A stretch of DNA of 64,000 bases from Arthrobacter sp. SLBN-83 (GCF_006715285.1 NZ_VFMX01000001.1:2108001-2172000), one strand, 5' to 3'. Positions 27,095-35,375 are shown, counted from the stretch's first letter. Made by a program: numbers and translations. Notes: a model not told the origin generated them from the letters alone.

Positions 27095-27108
27095 AGCAAG
27101 CGCTTTCC
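27095..27108. promoter_or_regulatory. LacI-type operator candidate for the GH78 operon
   Basis: AGCAAGCGCTTTCC, or GGAAAGCGCTTGCT on the other strand, differs from the site at 17,257-17,270 (GGAAAACGCTTGCC) at only two positions. It lies 66 bases ahead of the leftward Gfo/Idh/MocA start. Confidence 0.55.
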
Positions 27109-27149
27109 GCCTTTCAGTGTGCGGCATGCCGCCTCCAAGAGTCCAGCTA

Positions 27150-27200
27150 TGTAACGATTCAATTTATCGCTTGACCATGGAGTGGCGGCGGGTTTACATT
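27150..27200 (+). promoter_or_regulatory. operator and promoter for the YesL-LplABC operon
   Basis: TGTAACGATTCA (27150-27161) matches the rhamnose-operon operator TGAAACGATTCA at 11 of 12 bases. A candidate promoter follows: TTGACC (27171-27176), 18-base spacer, TACATT (27195-27200), giving a leader of about 80 bases before the YesL ATG. Confidence 0.6.
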
Positions 27201-27284
27201 TTCGAGAAACCGATTAACAGCGTGATGCGGGACACGTTCCGCTTTCGCCTCTGCAACGATGGAGAAACAGAAGGGAGCCGTGCC

Positions 27285-27950
27285 ATGCTGTCCGGAACCT
27301 TCAGCGCGCGTGCCTACTCGTTTTTTGACACGCTCGTATGGATTGCCTGCCTGAACCTGCTTTGGATCGCGTTCACCCTGCTGGGCCTCGGCGTCCTCGG
27401 CGCCGGCCCCGCCACGGCGGCGGCCCAGATCGTGGTGCGCAAGCGGGCCGGGGGCGACGGTGGACCGCTGCTGCGGAGCTTCGCTGCTGGATACTTCCGG
27501 AACTTTGGCCAGGCGAATGCACTCTCGCTTCCGGTCATGGCCGTGGTGGCCGCGCTTGTCCTGAACTGGAACTACTTTTCGGGCGGCCGCGGGATCTTCG
27601 CGCAGTTCATGGCGGTGGGGCTGGTTGTCGCAGCCATCTTCCTGGCCGGGGCCATCTGCTACGTGTTCCCCATGTATGCCAGGTACCAACTGCCGTTGCC
27701 GCAATACCTGCTGGTGTCGTCCCGGTTCGCCGTGCGGCATCTTGCGGGGACCGTCATCCTGCTGTTCGTTTCCGCGGCCGTCGTGTACGCCAGCAGCGTG
27801 CTTCCGGGGCTGATCCCGTTTTTCAGCATCGGAGCCTGGCTGTACCTGACCGGCTGGCTGTGCGACCGCTTCTTCACCGCAAATGACCAGGCCGTTGCTG
27901 CGGTGGAACCTGCCGGGCATGACGTCCTGCAGGGCGCCTCCACCGCCTGA
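27285..27950 (+). CDS. yesL: YesL/DUF624 family membrane protein
   Basis: This 221-residue integral membrane protein has about five predicted spans. It matches the YesL/DUF624 pattern: an N-terminal aromatic-rich segment FSARAYSFFDTLVWIACLNLLW, then GLGVLGAGPATAA and a loop ending in RSFAAGYFRNF. AAGGGAG lies seven bases before the chosen ATG, and the frame upstream is not coding. As in Bacillus, it precedes genes for an LplABC-type importer of rhamnogalacturonan fragments. The exact role of the family is unknown, although it is consistently linked to this class of transporter. Confidence 0.85.
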   Translation: MLSGTFSARAYSFFDTLVWIACLNLLWIAFTLLGLGVLGAGPATAAAQIVVRKRAGGDGGPLLRSFAAGYFRNFGQANALSLPVMAVVAALVLNWNYFSGGRGIFAQFMAVGLVVAAIFLAGAICYVFPMYARYQLPLPQYLLVSSRFAVRHLAGTVILLFVSAAVVYASSVLPGLIPFFSIGAWLYLTGWLCDRFFTANDQAVAAVEPAGHDVLQGASTA

Positions 27951-28006
27951 CGGTGGTCTTTCCCTAATAGCCCAATCATCGCCCCCCGACCCGTCGGGCA
28001 TTCAAA

Positions 28007-28018
28007 TGAAACGTATCA
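28007..28018. promoter_or_regulatory. LacI-type operator candidate before lplA
   Basis: TGAAACGTATCA is a near-palindrome of the same type as the sites at 17,292, 27,150 and 35,334. It lies 52 bases ahead of the LplA-like start, in the 120-base gap after yesL, and suggests a second regulated promoter inside the operon. A small CCCGAC-CC-GTCGGG hairpin sits just upstream at 27,985-27,998. Confidence 0.5.
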
Positions 28019-28070
28019 AAGCTGGGCCCAACCGCCCGGCTCAACCCCAACGAAGTGGAAAAGGAAAATA

Positions 28071-29603
28071 ATGATCCGTAGGAAACTTTCCCTCGCCGCC
28101 GCCGTCGTTACTGCGACGGCCCTGAGCCTGACAGCGTGCAGCGGCGGCGGTGACGCCCCGGCCGCCGACCTCACCTCCGTCTCCATCATGGCCCCGTTCC
28201 TTGAAGCACAGCCGCCTGCCGCGGACGGCGCAGTCCAGAAGAAGCTTGAGGAGCTCACCGGCAAGCAGGTCAAGATCAACTGGGCCCCCAACGCCTCCTA
28301 CGAAGACAAGACCAACATCACGCTGGCGGGATCGGACATCCCGCAGGTCATGGTGATCCAGGGGAAGACTCCAGGCTTCGTCAAGAACGCCCAGGCCGGT
28401 GCGTTCTGGGACCTCACGGACAAGCTGGACAAGTATCCGAACCTCAAGACCACGTTCCCGGACATCCAGAAGAACGCCAGCGTCAACGGCAAGGTCTACG
28501 GCGTGTTCCGGGGCCGGGCTCCCATGCGGACAGCGGTCATGTTCCGCCAGGACTGGCTGGACAAGCTGGGCCTGCAGCCGCCCAAGACCGTCGAGGACCT
28601 GTACAAAGTGGCCAAGGCCTTCACTGAGCAGGATCCGGACGGCAACGGCCAGAATGACACCTACGGCATCACCATCCCCAAGTGGGGTGCGCTGGGTACC
28701 AACAGCCCGTACGACGTGATCGAGGAGTGGTACGGAGCCGGGAACCGCTGGACGGAGCGGGACGGGAAACTCGTGCCCAGCTTCGAGACCGACGAATTCC
28801 TCGAAGCCGACCGGTTCATCAAGAAAATGGTGGACGAGAAGCTCATCAACCCCGACTTTGCCACCTTTGACAGCACCAAATGGAACGAGCCGTTCTTCAA
28901 TGGCAAGGGCGGCATCATCGTTGACGTCGATTCCCGGGTGAGCGTCCTGATCAATCTCTTCAAGCAGGCAGACCCCAACAACTTCCAGAACAAGGTGGGC
29001 TTCGTCGGAAACCTCGAAGGGCCCGACGGCAAGCTGCACGCCCACCCCACCGACGGTTACTCGGGCTTCCTGGCTGTGCCCAAGGCCAGCGTCAAGACCG
29101 AGGCTGAGCTGGACAAGGTCCTGCAGTTCCTCAACACCATGAACGGCAAGGACGTGGCCATCCTGCTGAATAACGGCATTGAGGGCGTGAACTTCAAGGT
29201 GGAGGACGGCAAGGCGGCCACGATCAAGCCGGAAACCCCGGAGGGCAAGGCTGTCACCACTGACATCAAGAGCTATGCCCAGCTGGGCATGAACGTTGCG
29301 GGAAACACCTTCTACCCGGTCAAGCAGCCCACGGACTACGAACAGCAGGTCTTCGACAAGCGCACCGACGTCATGGCTGAGGACCTCAAGAGCGCCGTCT
29401 ACAACCCGGCCGCGCCTTACGTTTCCGCAACCTACGTGGCCAAGGGTGCCCAGTTGGACAACATCGTGGCCGATGCGCGCATCAAGTACCTGGCCGGCCA
29501 GATCGATGAGCAGGGCCTCAAGGACGCCATCAAGCTGTGGGACACCAGCGGCGGCGACAAGGTCAAGGAAGAGATCAACAAGCTCTGGCAGGAAAACAAG
29601 TAA
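28071..29603 (+). CDS. lplA: LplA/YtcQ-type solute-binding lipoprotein
   Basis: This 510-residue extracellular solute-binding lipoprotein has signal peptide MIRRKLSLAAAVVTATALSL and lipobox LTAC. It belongs to the large-ligand LplA/YtcQ branch and not to the WWG-type group of the other three binding proteins here. Typical segments are NWAPNASYEDKTNITLAG, GVFRGRAPMRTAVMFRQDWL and the calcium-like DPDGNGQNDTYG. Bacillus relatives bind rhamnogalacturonan-derived oligosaccharides. AAAGGA precedes the ATG. The permease genes follow with no gap. The acetylesterase and DUF1961 genes downstream support a rhamnogalacturonan ligand. Confidence 0.92.
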   Translation: MIRRKLSLAAAVVTATALSLTACSGGGDAPAADLTSVSIMAPFLEAQPPAADGAVQKKLEELTGKQVKINWAPNASYEDKTNITLAGSDIPQVMVIQGKTPGFVKNAQAGAFWDLTDKLDKYPNLKTTFPDIQKNASVNGKVYGVFRGRAPMRTAVMFRQDWLDKLGLQPPKTVEDLYKVAKAFTEQDPDGNGQNDTYGITIPKWGALGTNSPYDVIEEWYGAGNRWTERDGKLVPSFETDEFLEADRFIKKMVDEKLINPDFATFDSTKWNEPFFNGKGGIIVDVDSRVSVLINLFKQADPNNFQNKVGFVGNLEGPDGKLHAHPTDGYSGFLAVPKASVKTEAELDKVLQFLNTMNGKDVAILLNNGIEGVNFKVEDGKAATIKPETPEGKAVTTDIKSYAQLGMNVAGNTFYPVKQPTDYEQQVFDKRTDVMAEDLKSAVYNPAAPYVSATYVAKGAQLDNIVADARIKYLAGQIDEQGLKDAIKLWDTSGGDKVKEEINKLWQENK

Positions 29604-30578
29604 ATGGCAACCCCTGTCATTGACACCCTCGCCGGAGAGCGGGCGGGCAAGACCACGCCCGCTCCCCGGAAAGGGGGCAGGTTCTCGGTCCATTTTGCGC
29701 ACTACAAGTGGCTGTACCTGCTGCTGCTGCCCGGCGTGGTGTACTTCGCGGTGTTCCGCTACGCCCCCATGTATGGGGTATCCATCGCCTTCAAGGACTA
29801 TGTCCCCTTCCTGGGCGTTAACGGCAGCCCCTGGGTGGGGTTTCGGAACTTTGAGGACTTCTTCGCCAACCCGGACTTTCCCCGGCTGCTGGGCAACACC
29901 CTGATCCTGGCATTCCTGAACCTTGGGGTAGCCTTCCCGCTGACCATCATCCTGGCTCTGCTTTTGAATGAGGTCCGGCTGTCCATCCTCAAGCGCACCG
30001 TCCAGACCCTGGTGTACATCCCGCACTTCCTGTCGTGGACCATCGTGGCCTCGCTGAGCTTCCTGCTGTTCGCCCTGGACATCGGACCGCTGTTCAAGAC
30101 GCTCAACGGGATCATGGGCACCAACATCGACTTCCTAAGCGACCCGGCCTGGTTCCGGCCCCTGATCGTGCTCCAGGAAATCTGGAAGAACACCGGCTGG
30201 GGCACCATTATCTTCCTGGCCGCCCTCGCCACCGTGGACCAGGACCAGTACGAGGCCGCCATCATCGACGGCGCCGGCCGCTTCCGCCGGGTCTGGCACA
30301 TCACCCTGCCCGCGATCCGCTCCACCATCATCGTGATGCTGATCCTGGCCATCGGCCAGATGCTCAACACCGGCTTCGAACAGATCTACCTGATGACCAA
30401 TGCCCTCAACCGCGAAGTGGCGGACGTCTTTGATACCTACGTCTACTTCGTGGGCATCACCCAGGGCGCCTACAGCTACTCCACCGCGGTGGGCCTGTTC
30501 AAATCCCTGGTGGGCATCGTGCTGATCTTCGGCACCAACTGGCTGGCCAAGCGATTCAACCAGAGCGGACTGTTCTAA
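29604..30578 (+). CDS. lplB: LplB-type ABC transporter permease
   Basis: This 324-residue inner-membrane permease has six predicted spans after a basic cytoplasmic start. It shows the LplB/YteP hallmarks: FRYAPMYGVSIAFKDY in the first loop and an EAA motif YEAAIIDGAGRFRRVWHITL. The ATG directly follows the LplA stop. It pairs with the LplC-like permease, whose start overlaps this stop (TAATG). In Bacillus this subfamily imports pectin and rhamnogalacturonan oligosaccharides using the shared MsmX ATPase. Confidence 0.93.
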   Translation: MATPVIDTLAGERAGKTTPAPRKGGRFSVHFAHYKWLYLLLLPGVVYFAVFRYAPMYGVSIAFKDYVPFLGVNGSPWVGFRNFEDFFANPDFPRLLGNTLILAFLNLGVAFPLTIILALLLNEVRLSILKRTVQTLVYIPHFLSWTIVASLSFLLFALDIGPLFKTLNGIMGTNIDFLSDPAWFRPLIVLQEIWKNTGWGTIIFLAALATVDQDQYEAAIIDGAGRFRRVWHITLPAIRSTIIVMLILAIGQMLNTGFEQIYLMTNALNREVADVFDTYVYFVGITQGAYSYSTAVGLFKSLVGIVLIFGTNWLAKRFNQSGLF

Positions 30579-31450
30579 TGAAGATCCACAACACCCGCGG
30601 CGGGCGCATCTTTGACGCCGCCAACTACGTTTTCCTGTCCCTGATCGGCATCATCACGCTGCTGCCGTTCGTCTACGTCTTCGCCGGTTCCTTCGCAACC
30701 GAGGCCGAGATCACCCGAAGGGCGTTCTTCGTCTGGCCCGAGCAGTTCACCCTGGGCTCCTACGAGTACATTTTCGCCACCCCGGCGTTTGTCCGCGCCC
30801 TGGTGACCACCATCCTGGTCACGGCAGTGGGCACCCTGGTCCAGTTGGCCTTCACCGTGACCATGGCCTACCCATTGGCCAAGAAGACACTGCGCGGCAG
30901 GAACGTGATCCTGTCCCTGGTGGTCTTCGCCATGGTGTTCTCCGGCGGCATGATCCCCACATTCCTGCTGGTCAAGGACCTGGGCCTCCTCAACTCCTAC
31001 TGGGCCCTGATCCTGCCGGCCGCGATCAACCCGTTCAGCCTGATCATCATCAAGAACTTCTTCCAGGAGCTCCCGGCTGAGCTGGAGGAGTCGGCCAAGA
31101 TGGACGGGGCCACCGAAATCGGGATCCTCTGGCGGATCCTGCTGCCGCTGTCCAAACCGGTCCTGGCAACCTTCGCCCTGTTCTACGCCGTGGGCATCTG
31201 GAATGACTTCATGTCGCCCCTGCTGTACCTGAGCGACAACTCCAAGTGGACCCTGCAGATGTACCTGCGCCAGGTCACTGCCGCGTCGGACCTGTTGGGC
31301 ACCGGCAACGTGGATCCCAACTACATTCCGCCTGAACAGGGCATCAAGTTCGCCGTGATCGTGGTGGCCACGTTGCCCATCCTCATTTTCTATCCGTTCC
31401 TGCAGAAGCACTTCGCCAAGGGCATGCTCATAGGCTCCGTCAAGGGCTGA
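30578..31450 (+). CDS. lplC: LplC-type ABC transporter permease
   Basis: This 290-residue permease has six predicted spans and the LplC/YtcP signature features FAGSFATEAEI near the start, FSGGMIPTFLLVKDLGLLNSYWALILP in the middle, and the EAA loop LEESAKMDGATEIGILWRIL. The ATG overlaps the LplB stop. It completes the third importer of the window. The acetylesterase gene follows 21 bases later in the same operon. Confidence 0.94.
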   Translation: MKIHNTRGGRIFDAANYVFLSLIGIITLLPFVYVFAGSFATEAEITRRAFFVWPEQFTLGSYEYIFATPAFVRALVTTILVTAVGTLVQLAFTVTMAYPLAKKTLRGRNVILSLVVFAMVFSGGMIPTFLLVKDLGLLNSYWALILPAAINPFSLIIIKNFFQELPAELEESAKMDGATEIGILWRILLPLSKPVLATFALFYAVGIWNDFMSPLLYLSDNSKWTLQMYLRQVTAASDLLGTGNVDPNYIPPEQGIKFAVIVVATLPILIFYPFLQKHFAKGMLIGSVKG

Positions 31451-31471
31451 ACCATCAGAGGAAAGAACACC

Positions 31472-32185
31472 ATGAAGATCCTGCTGGCCGGCGACTCCAC
31501 CGTGGCCAACTGTCCCACCCACGAGTTCCCCATGAGTGGGTGGGGTGCCCAGCTGGCCCCGCTTACCTATACGTGGGGCGCTGTGCACAACTTCGCCAAG
31601 GGCGGTGCCAGCACCGAATCCTTCCGTGCCGAGGGGCTGTGGGCGGCCCTGCTCGCCGAGGCAGGCGCCGGCGACCTGGTGCTCATCCAGTTCGGCCACA
31701 ACGACCAGAAGAAGCAGCATCTGGCGGCCCGCACCGGGTACGCGGCAAACCTGCGCACTTTGGTGGCCGAGGTGCGTGCCCTGGGCGCCGCTCCGATGCT
31801 CTGCACACCGGTGGAGCGCCGGCACTTCCTGGACGCGCCGTCGTCGGACGCTGTTCTGGAGGAAAGCCTGGAGGACTATCCCGAGGTGGTCCGCGAACTC
31901 GCCCTGGAGCTGGGAGTCCCCGTGCTGGACCTGAACGCCTGGACTCGGGACCTGTATCTGCGGCTGGGTCCGGGCCGGTCCCGTGAGCTCTTTTGCCACT
32001 TTGGGCCCGGTGAGCACGCGCACTGGCCCCACGGCTTGGCCGACGATACCCATTTTTCGCGGCAAGGGGCCGCGCTGGTGGCGGGGGAAGTGGCCGGGCA
32101 GCTTGGCGGGCTGGGGTACGGGGCGGTCGGCGCACACCGGCCGCCCGGTGTTAGGGAGTTAAGCCCGACGGCGGGACGCAGCTAG
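31472..32185 (+). CDS. rhamnogalacturonan acetylesterase (SGNH/GDSL hydrolase, CE12-like)
   Basis: This 237-residue SGNH hydrolase has all four blocks: GDST (Ser, residues 7-10), GGAST, GHND, and DDTHFSRQG with the catalytic Asp/His pair near residue 190. The arrangement matches the CE12 rhamnogalacturonan acetylesterase group (YesT in Bacillus), which removes acetyl groups from galacturonate residues of rhamnogalacturonan I. No signal peptide is seen, so it should act on imported oligosaccharides. AGAGGAAAG precedes the ATG. The C-terminal 20 residues are low-complexity and may be dispensable. Confidence 0.88.
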   Translation: MKILLAGDSTVANCPTHEFPMSGWGAQLAPLTYTWGAVHNFAKGGASTESFRAEGLWAALLAEAGAGDLVLIQFGHNDQKKQHLAARTGYAANLRTLVAEVRALGAAPMLCTPVERRHFLDAPSSDAVLEESLEDYPEVVRELALELGVPVLDLNAWTRDLYLRLGPGRSRELFCHFGPGEHAHWPHGLADDTHFSRQGAALVAGEVAGQLGGLGYGAVGAHRPPGVRELSPTAGRS

Positions 32186-32857
32186 GTGGGCATGGCAGGC
32201 CTGGAGGCTGGCGTCCTTTACCGCAACCCGCTGGCCGGGCCGGACGACGTTGCCGGGTGGGTGGCGGAGGGGCCGCTAAGCCTAGGCAGCCACGACGGTG
32301 CACTGGAACTGTCCGGGAGCCTGGACGACCAGGAGTTCGGCGACCACGCGCACTGGACGTTCTGGTGCCCGGAGGAATTTCCGGATGGCATCCGCATCAG
32401 CTGGGAGTTCCTGCCGCTCGCGGAACCCGGCCTGGCCATGCTGTTCTTCGCCGCAGCCGGCCATGGCGGGCTGGACCTCTTCAGCCCGGAGCTTGCGGCC
32501 AGGACCGGCTACTACCCGCAGTACCACTCCGGCGACATCGATACCCTGCACGTCTCCTATTTCCGGCACAAGTACCAGTCCGAGCGGGCGTTCCGGACCT
32601 GCAACCTGCGCAAGAGCGCCGGGTTCGAACTGGTGGCCCAGGGTGCGGACCCGCTGCCGCCCGCGGAAGACGCCATGGACTTCTACCGGATGGAAGTGCT
32701 CAAGGACGGCCCGCTGGTGGCGTTTTCCATCAACGGGCTGCCGCTCTTTGAGTGGCGTGATTCGTCGGACAGGGTGCTTGGCGGGGGCCGGATCGGCTTT
32801 CGCCAGATGGCGCCGCTCCGGGCTGCCTACCGGAACCTGGCAGTGGAAAAGCTTTAG
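32186..32857 (+). CDS. DUF1961 (YesU-like) family protein
   Basis: This protein of about 223 residues belongs to DUF1961, with a predicted concanavalin-like beta-sandwich fold. Characteristic segments are HWTFWCPEEFPDGIRISWEFLP, TGYYPQYHSGDIDTLHVSYFR and FSINGLPLFEW. Bacillus YesU belongs to this family and is encoded next to the rhamnogalacturonan acetylesterase YesT, the same pairing as here. The activity is not established; carbohydrate binding or hydrolysis is likely. The GTG abuts the previous stop. An ATG at 32,192 is an alternative start. It is the last gene before a strong terminator. Confidence 0.85.
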   Translation: MGMAGLEAGVLYRNPLAGPDDVAGWVAEGPLSLGSHDGALELSGSLDDQEFGDHAHWTFWCPEEFPDGIRISWEFLPLAEPGLAMLFFAAAGHGGLDLFSPELAARTGYYPQYHSGDIDTLHVSYFRHKYQSERAFRTCNLRKSAGFELVAQGADPLPPAEDAMDFYRMEVLKDGPLVAFSINGLPLFEWRDSSDRVLGGGRIGFRQMAPLRAAYRNLAVEKL

Positions 32858-32877
32858 GCCGGCGAGCATATGCATGG

Positions 32878-32912
32878 CAAAGCGGGCGGCCCTTTCGGGG
32901 CCGCCCGCTTTG
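32878..32912. terminator. bidirectional Rho-independent terminator
   Basis: A 15-bp stem, CAAAGCGGGCGGCCC (32878-32892) with its exact complement at 32898-32912 and loop TTTCG, is followed by TTGG. It ends the YesL-LplABC operon and can also serve the convergent secreted-protein gene. Confidence 0.92.
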
Positions 32913-32939
32913 TTGGCATTGCAGGTTACGTTCCGGGAA

Positions 32940-33506
32940 CTAGAGCCCCAGGATGCGGTTGAGCAGGTTGGCCAGGCCGTTCAGGCCGGTCCCGCCATCC
33001 AGGAGGCCGGTGACGGCGCAAAGGAGGTTGCCCACCAGGTTGCCCGCTCCGGTCTGGGACGTGATGTCCAGGACCACCTGGTTCAGGTCCACGTTAAGCC
33101 CCAGGAGATCCAGGTGCAGCGGACCGAGGACCAGGTTCAGGACGTCGCAGCTGCCCCCGGACGCCAGGGCAGCCGCGGTGGAGGGTGCCGCCGCGGCGGT
33201 GGTGGTTACCGTCTGGGTGACCGGGGTGGCAACGCCGTTAAGGTCCGTGAAGGTACCCTGCACCAGGCCGGTGACGGTCAGCTGGCCATTCTGGGCGCTG
33301 AAGCCGGACGGCGTGAACGAGCCTACGAAGGTGCCAACGCCGTCAATGGTCTGGTTGATGGTTCCCGTTACGTTGGCAACCTGTGATGACTGGGAAGCGG
33401 CAGAAGGAGCCGCTGGAGCCGCTGCCGTCGCCGGGCCTGCCATGCCGAAGAGCATGGCGCCGGAGAGGGCAATGGCGGTGACTGAAGCTGAGACCTTTGT
33501 TCGCAT
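32940..33506 (-). CDS. secreted hypothetical protein with Leu/Asn/Gly-rich C-terminus
   Basis: This 188-residue protein has a clear Sec signal peptide (about residues 1-29, cleavage after ATA or nearby Ala). A beta-rich middle region follows (NVTGTINQTIDGVGTFVGSF), then a C-terminal amphipathic part with LGPLHLDLLGLNVDLNQVVLDI and paired cysteines at C121 and C165 or nearby that could form a disulfide. Similar exported proteins are widespread in actinobacteria without known function. It lies alone between the RG operon and the rhamnose regulator. AAAGGA lies ten bases upstream of the ATG. Confidence 0.8.
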   Translation of the reverse strand: MRTKVSASVTAIALSGAMLFGMAGPATAAAPAAPSAASQSSQVANVTGTINQTIDGVGTFVGSFTPSGFSAQNGQLTVTGLVQGTFTDLNGVATPVTQTVTTTAAAAPSTAAALASGGSCDVLNLVLGPLHLDLLGLNVDLNQVVLDITSQTGAGNLVGNLLCAVTGLLDGGTGLNGLANLLNRILGL

Positions 33507-33806
33507 TTTCGGTAAATCCTTTCAGCGCCGGGTTGCGGCGCAGTGAACCCCCCGAGGCTCCGCCCCCATGGAGAACCCCGGCGGAACTGGTTATTTCAAA
33601 TGCAGTTGTTCAGATGCAGCCCTCGCGGGCCGCGACACGCAGCTCCAGATGGTGATCCAGGCCACGGGCACGTCGACAACCTATTAGTAAGTATGCTGAT
33701 TAGTCAAGCCGACTGCAGGGCCGCCCGGCGCGGGGCCGTCGTCCCGGCTCCCCGCGCTAAGGCAAGATAGTGGGGTCAGGAACTGCCCACTGGAGGGAGG
33801 CGGGCC
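33507..33806. other. 300-base intergenic promoter region
   Basis: This gap lies between divergent genes for a secreted protein and a STAS-like protein. It has an AT-richer segment around 33,680-33,705 with ATTAGTAAGTATGCTGATTAG, including a direct ATTAG repeat, which may hold a promoter or regulator site. I see no credible gene. The small ORF at 33,543-33,770 has no coding character. Confidence 0.4.
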
Positions 33807-34184
33807 ATGGAACCCGTAATGGTCGACGGCGGCAAGGGCACGGTGGAGTTGCGCGCCGATGGCATCATCCACCTCATTTGGGAGCCCAGCGTCCGCATTG
33901 AAGTTGAGGATGCACAGGCGGCCATGGCTGCGGTGAACCGCATAGCCGGCGACGGCACCTATCCCATGCTGGTGGACATGGCCACCACCGAGAATGTCAG
34001 CATCCAGGCGCGCTCGGTCTTCTCCATCCCTTGTGCGGCCAATCGGATCGCCCTGCTGGGGGCAAGTCCCGTGGACCGGATCATCGCCAACTTTTTCCTG
34101 GGCGTGCACATCCCGCCGTGCCCCACGCGCTTCTTCACTTCCCGGAGTGACTCCATGAAGTGGCTGCAGCAGTCCGGCAAATAG
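33807..34184 (+). CDS. DUF7793/STAS-like protein
   Basis: This 125-residue cytoplasmic protein opens with GKGTVELRADGIIHLIWEPSVRIEVEDAQAA, then GDGTYPMLVDMATTENVSIQAR. This is the beta-alpha pattern of small STAS/SpoIIAA-like proteins common in Arthrobacter (DUF7793). Such proteins may bind nucleotides or anti-sigma-like partners. No partner is encoded nearby. GGAGGGAGG lies shortly before the ATG. It converges on the LacI gene with only 16 bases between the stops. Confidence 0.75.
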   Translation: MEPVMVDGGKGTVELRADGIIHLIWEPSVRIEVEDAQAAMAAVNRIAGDGTYPMLVDMATTENVSIQARSVFSIPCAANRIALLGASPVDRIIANFFLGVHIPPCPTRFFTSRSDSMKWLQQSGK

Positions 34185-34200
34185 CCCTTACCCTGCCGGC

Positions 34201-35223
34201 CTAACCTGCGGAGGGTGCGTCCGTGCTCTGCCGGACCACCAGTTCGGGGGTGAACACCACGGACCGGTGGACCGGATTTTGCGACTCCACTTCCTCGGAC
34301 AGCAACTCGATGGCCGTCCGGCCCAGCAGTTCCGTCGGCTGGCGGATGGAGGAAAGCGGCACCACTGCCGACGCTGAGAAATCAATGTCGTCGTAACCAA
34401 TCAATGCCACGTCCTCCGGGATGCGGAAGGTATGGGTCATGGTGAGCGACTGCATGACGCCCAGGGCCAGGAGGTCGTTGGCGCAGAAAATTCCCTCCGG
34501 CAACTCTTCCCTGCCCCGTTCCACCAGCATGTCGCCCACGCTGCGGCCGGCCAGCACGGTCTGACCCTCGGCTTCCAGCACCTCCAGTGTGGCTTCCGGC
34601 TCCTCCTTCACGGCCCGCTGGGCCCCCTGGAGACGGTCCGCCACCTGCCGGATGGAGGTGGGGCCGCCAACAAAGGCGAGCCGGCGGCGGCCGGTGTCCA
34701 GCAGATGCCGGGCGGCAAGGTACCCGCCGGCGTCGTCGTCCACTGCGACCGAACTGAACTTGGATTCGTCAGCCAGCCGGTCCACCAGAACCGTGGGCAC
34801 TCCGCGCTCGCGGAGGAGGTCCAGCCTCTCCGTTATATCGCCCACCGGGGAAATCAGCAGGCCCTGGACGCGCTGTTCCTGGAAGAGGTCGATGTAGTTG
34901 GCCTCGCGCCCGGCATTGTGGCCGCTGTCGCCGAGCAGGACTGCACTTCCCTGTAGGGCGGCCGCGTCCTCGGCCGCCCGGACCACGGAGGTGAAGAAGG
35001 GGTTTCCCACGTCCAGGACGATGAGGCCGATGGTGCGGCTGTGGCCAACGCGGAGCTGCCGGGCGGCGTCGTTGCGGACGAAGCCGAGGTCATCGATGGC
35101 GCGCAGCACCCGCTCCTTGGTCCGCTCCGACACGCGGTCCGGATAGTTCAGGACGTTGGAGACGGTGCCCACGGCCACGCCCGCGTGGGTGGCGACGTCC
35201 TTGATGCTGGCTGTGCGGTTCAT
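34201..35223 (-). CDS. LacI-family transcriptional regulator, probable rhamnose repressor
   Basis: This 340-residue LacI-type regulator has a helix-turn-helix at residues 6-25 (IKDVATHAGVAVGTVSNVLN), a hinge, and a periplasmic-binding-protein-like effector domain starting at TIGLIVLDVGNPFF. It is divergent from the rhamnose operon and separated from it by 152 bases that contain an operator-like inverted repeat (35,319-35,347). It very probably represses rhaM-rhaI-rhaD-rhaB until rhamnose or a derivative is present. Matching 12-bp sites before other pectin genes of the window suggest a wider regulon. Confidence 0.9.
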   Translation of the reverse strand: MNRTASIKDVATHAGVAVGTVSNVLNYPDRVSERTKERVLRAIDDLGFVRNDAARQLRVGHSRTIGLIVLDVGNPFFTSVVRAAEDAAALQGSAVLLGDSGHNAGREANYIDLFQEQRVQGLLISPVGDITERLDLLRERGVPTVLVDRLADESKFSSVAVDDDAGGYLAARHLLDTGRRRLAFVGGPTSIRQVADRLQGAQRAVKEEPEATLEVLEAEGQTVLAGRSVGDMLVERGREELPEGIFCANDLLALGVMQSLTMTHTFRIPEDVALIGYDDIDFSASAVVPLSSIRQPTELLGRTAIELLSEEVESQNPVHRSVVFTPELVVRQSTDAPSAG

Positions 35224-35291
35224 CGATTCTCCGTGCCGATATGCCCGCGGCAGTTGGTACCGCGCGGGAAATCAAAAGTTCTTGCCATTGC

Positions 35292-35347
35292 TTGACACCT
35301 GCTCAAATCCAAGAGTACTTTGAATCGTACCAATGAAACGATTCAAA
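35292..35347 (+). promoter_or_regulatory. rhamnose operon promoter with LacI operator
   Basis: A near-consensus promoter TTGACA (35292-35297), 18-base spacer, TACTTT (35316-35321) runs into a perfect 10-bp inverted repeat TTTGAATCGT (35319-35328) / ACGATTCAAA (35338-35347). The right arm lies inside the near-palindrome TGAAACGATTCA (35334-35345). A repressor here would cover the -10 element and the transcription start. Confidence 0.75.
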
Positions 35348-35375
35348 AAATCGTGAAGTTTGAAGAGGAGTTCCA

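Noticed and set aside
28041..30026. Leftward 661-codon open frame
   Set aside because: Antisense shadow of lplA and lplB, whose signal peptide, lipobox and membrane spans are clear on the other strand.
33543..33770. Rightward 75-codon open frame in the gap before the STAS-like gene
   Set aside because: Translation is Arg/Pro/His-rich with no start signal; the region is better explained as promoter DNA.
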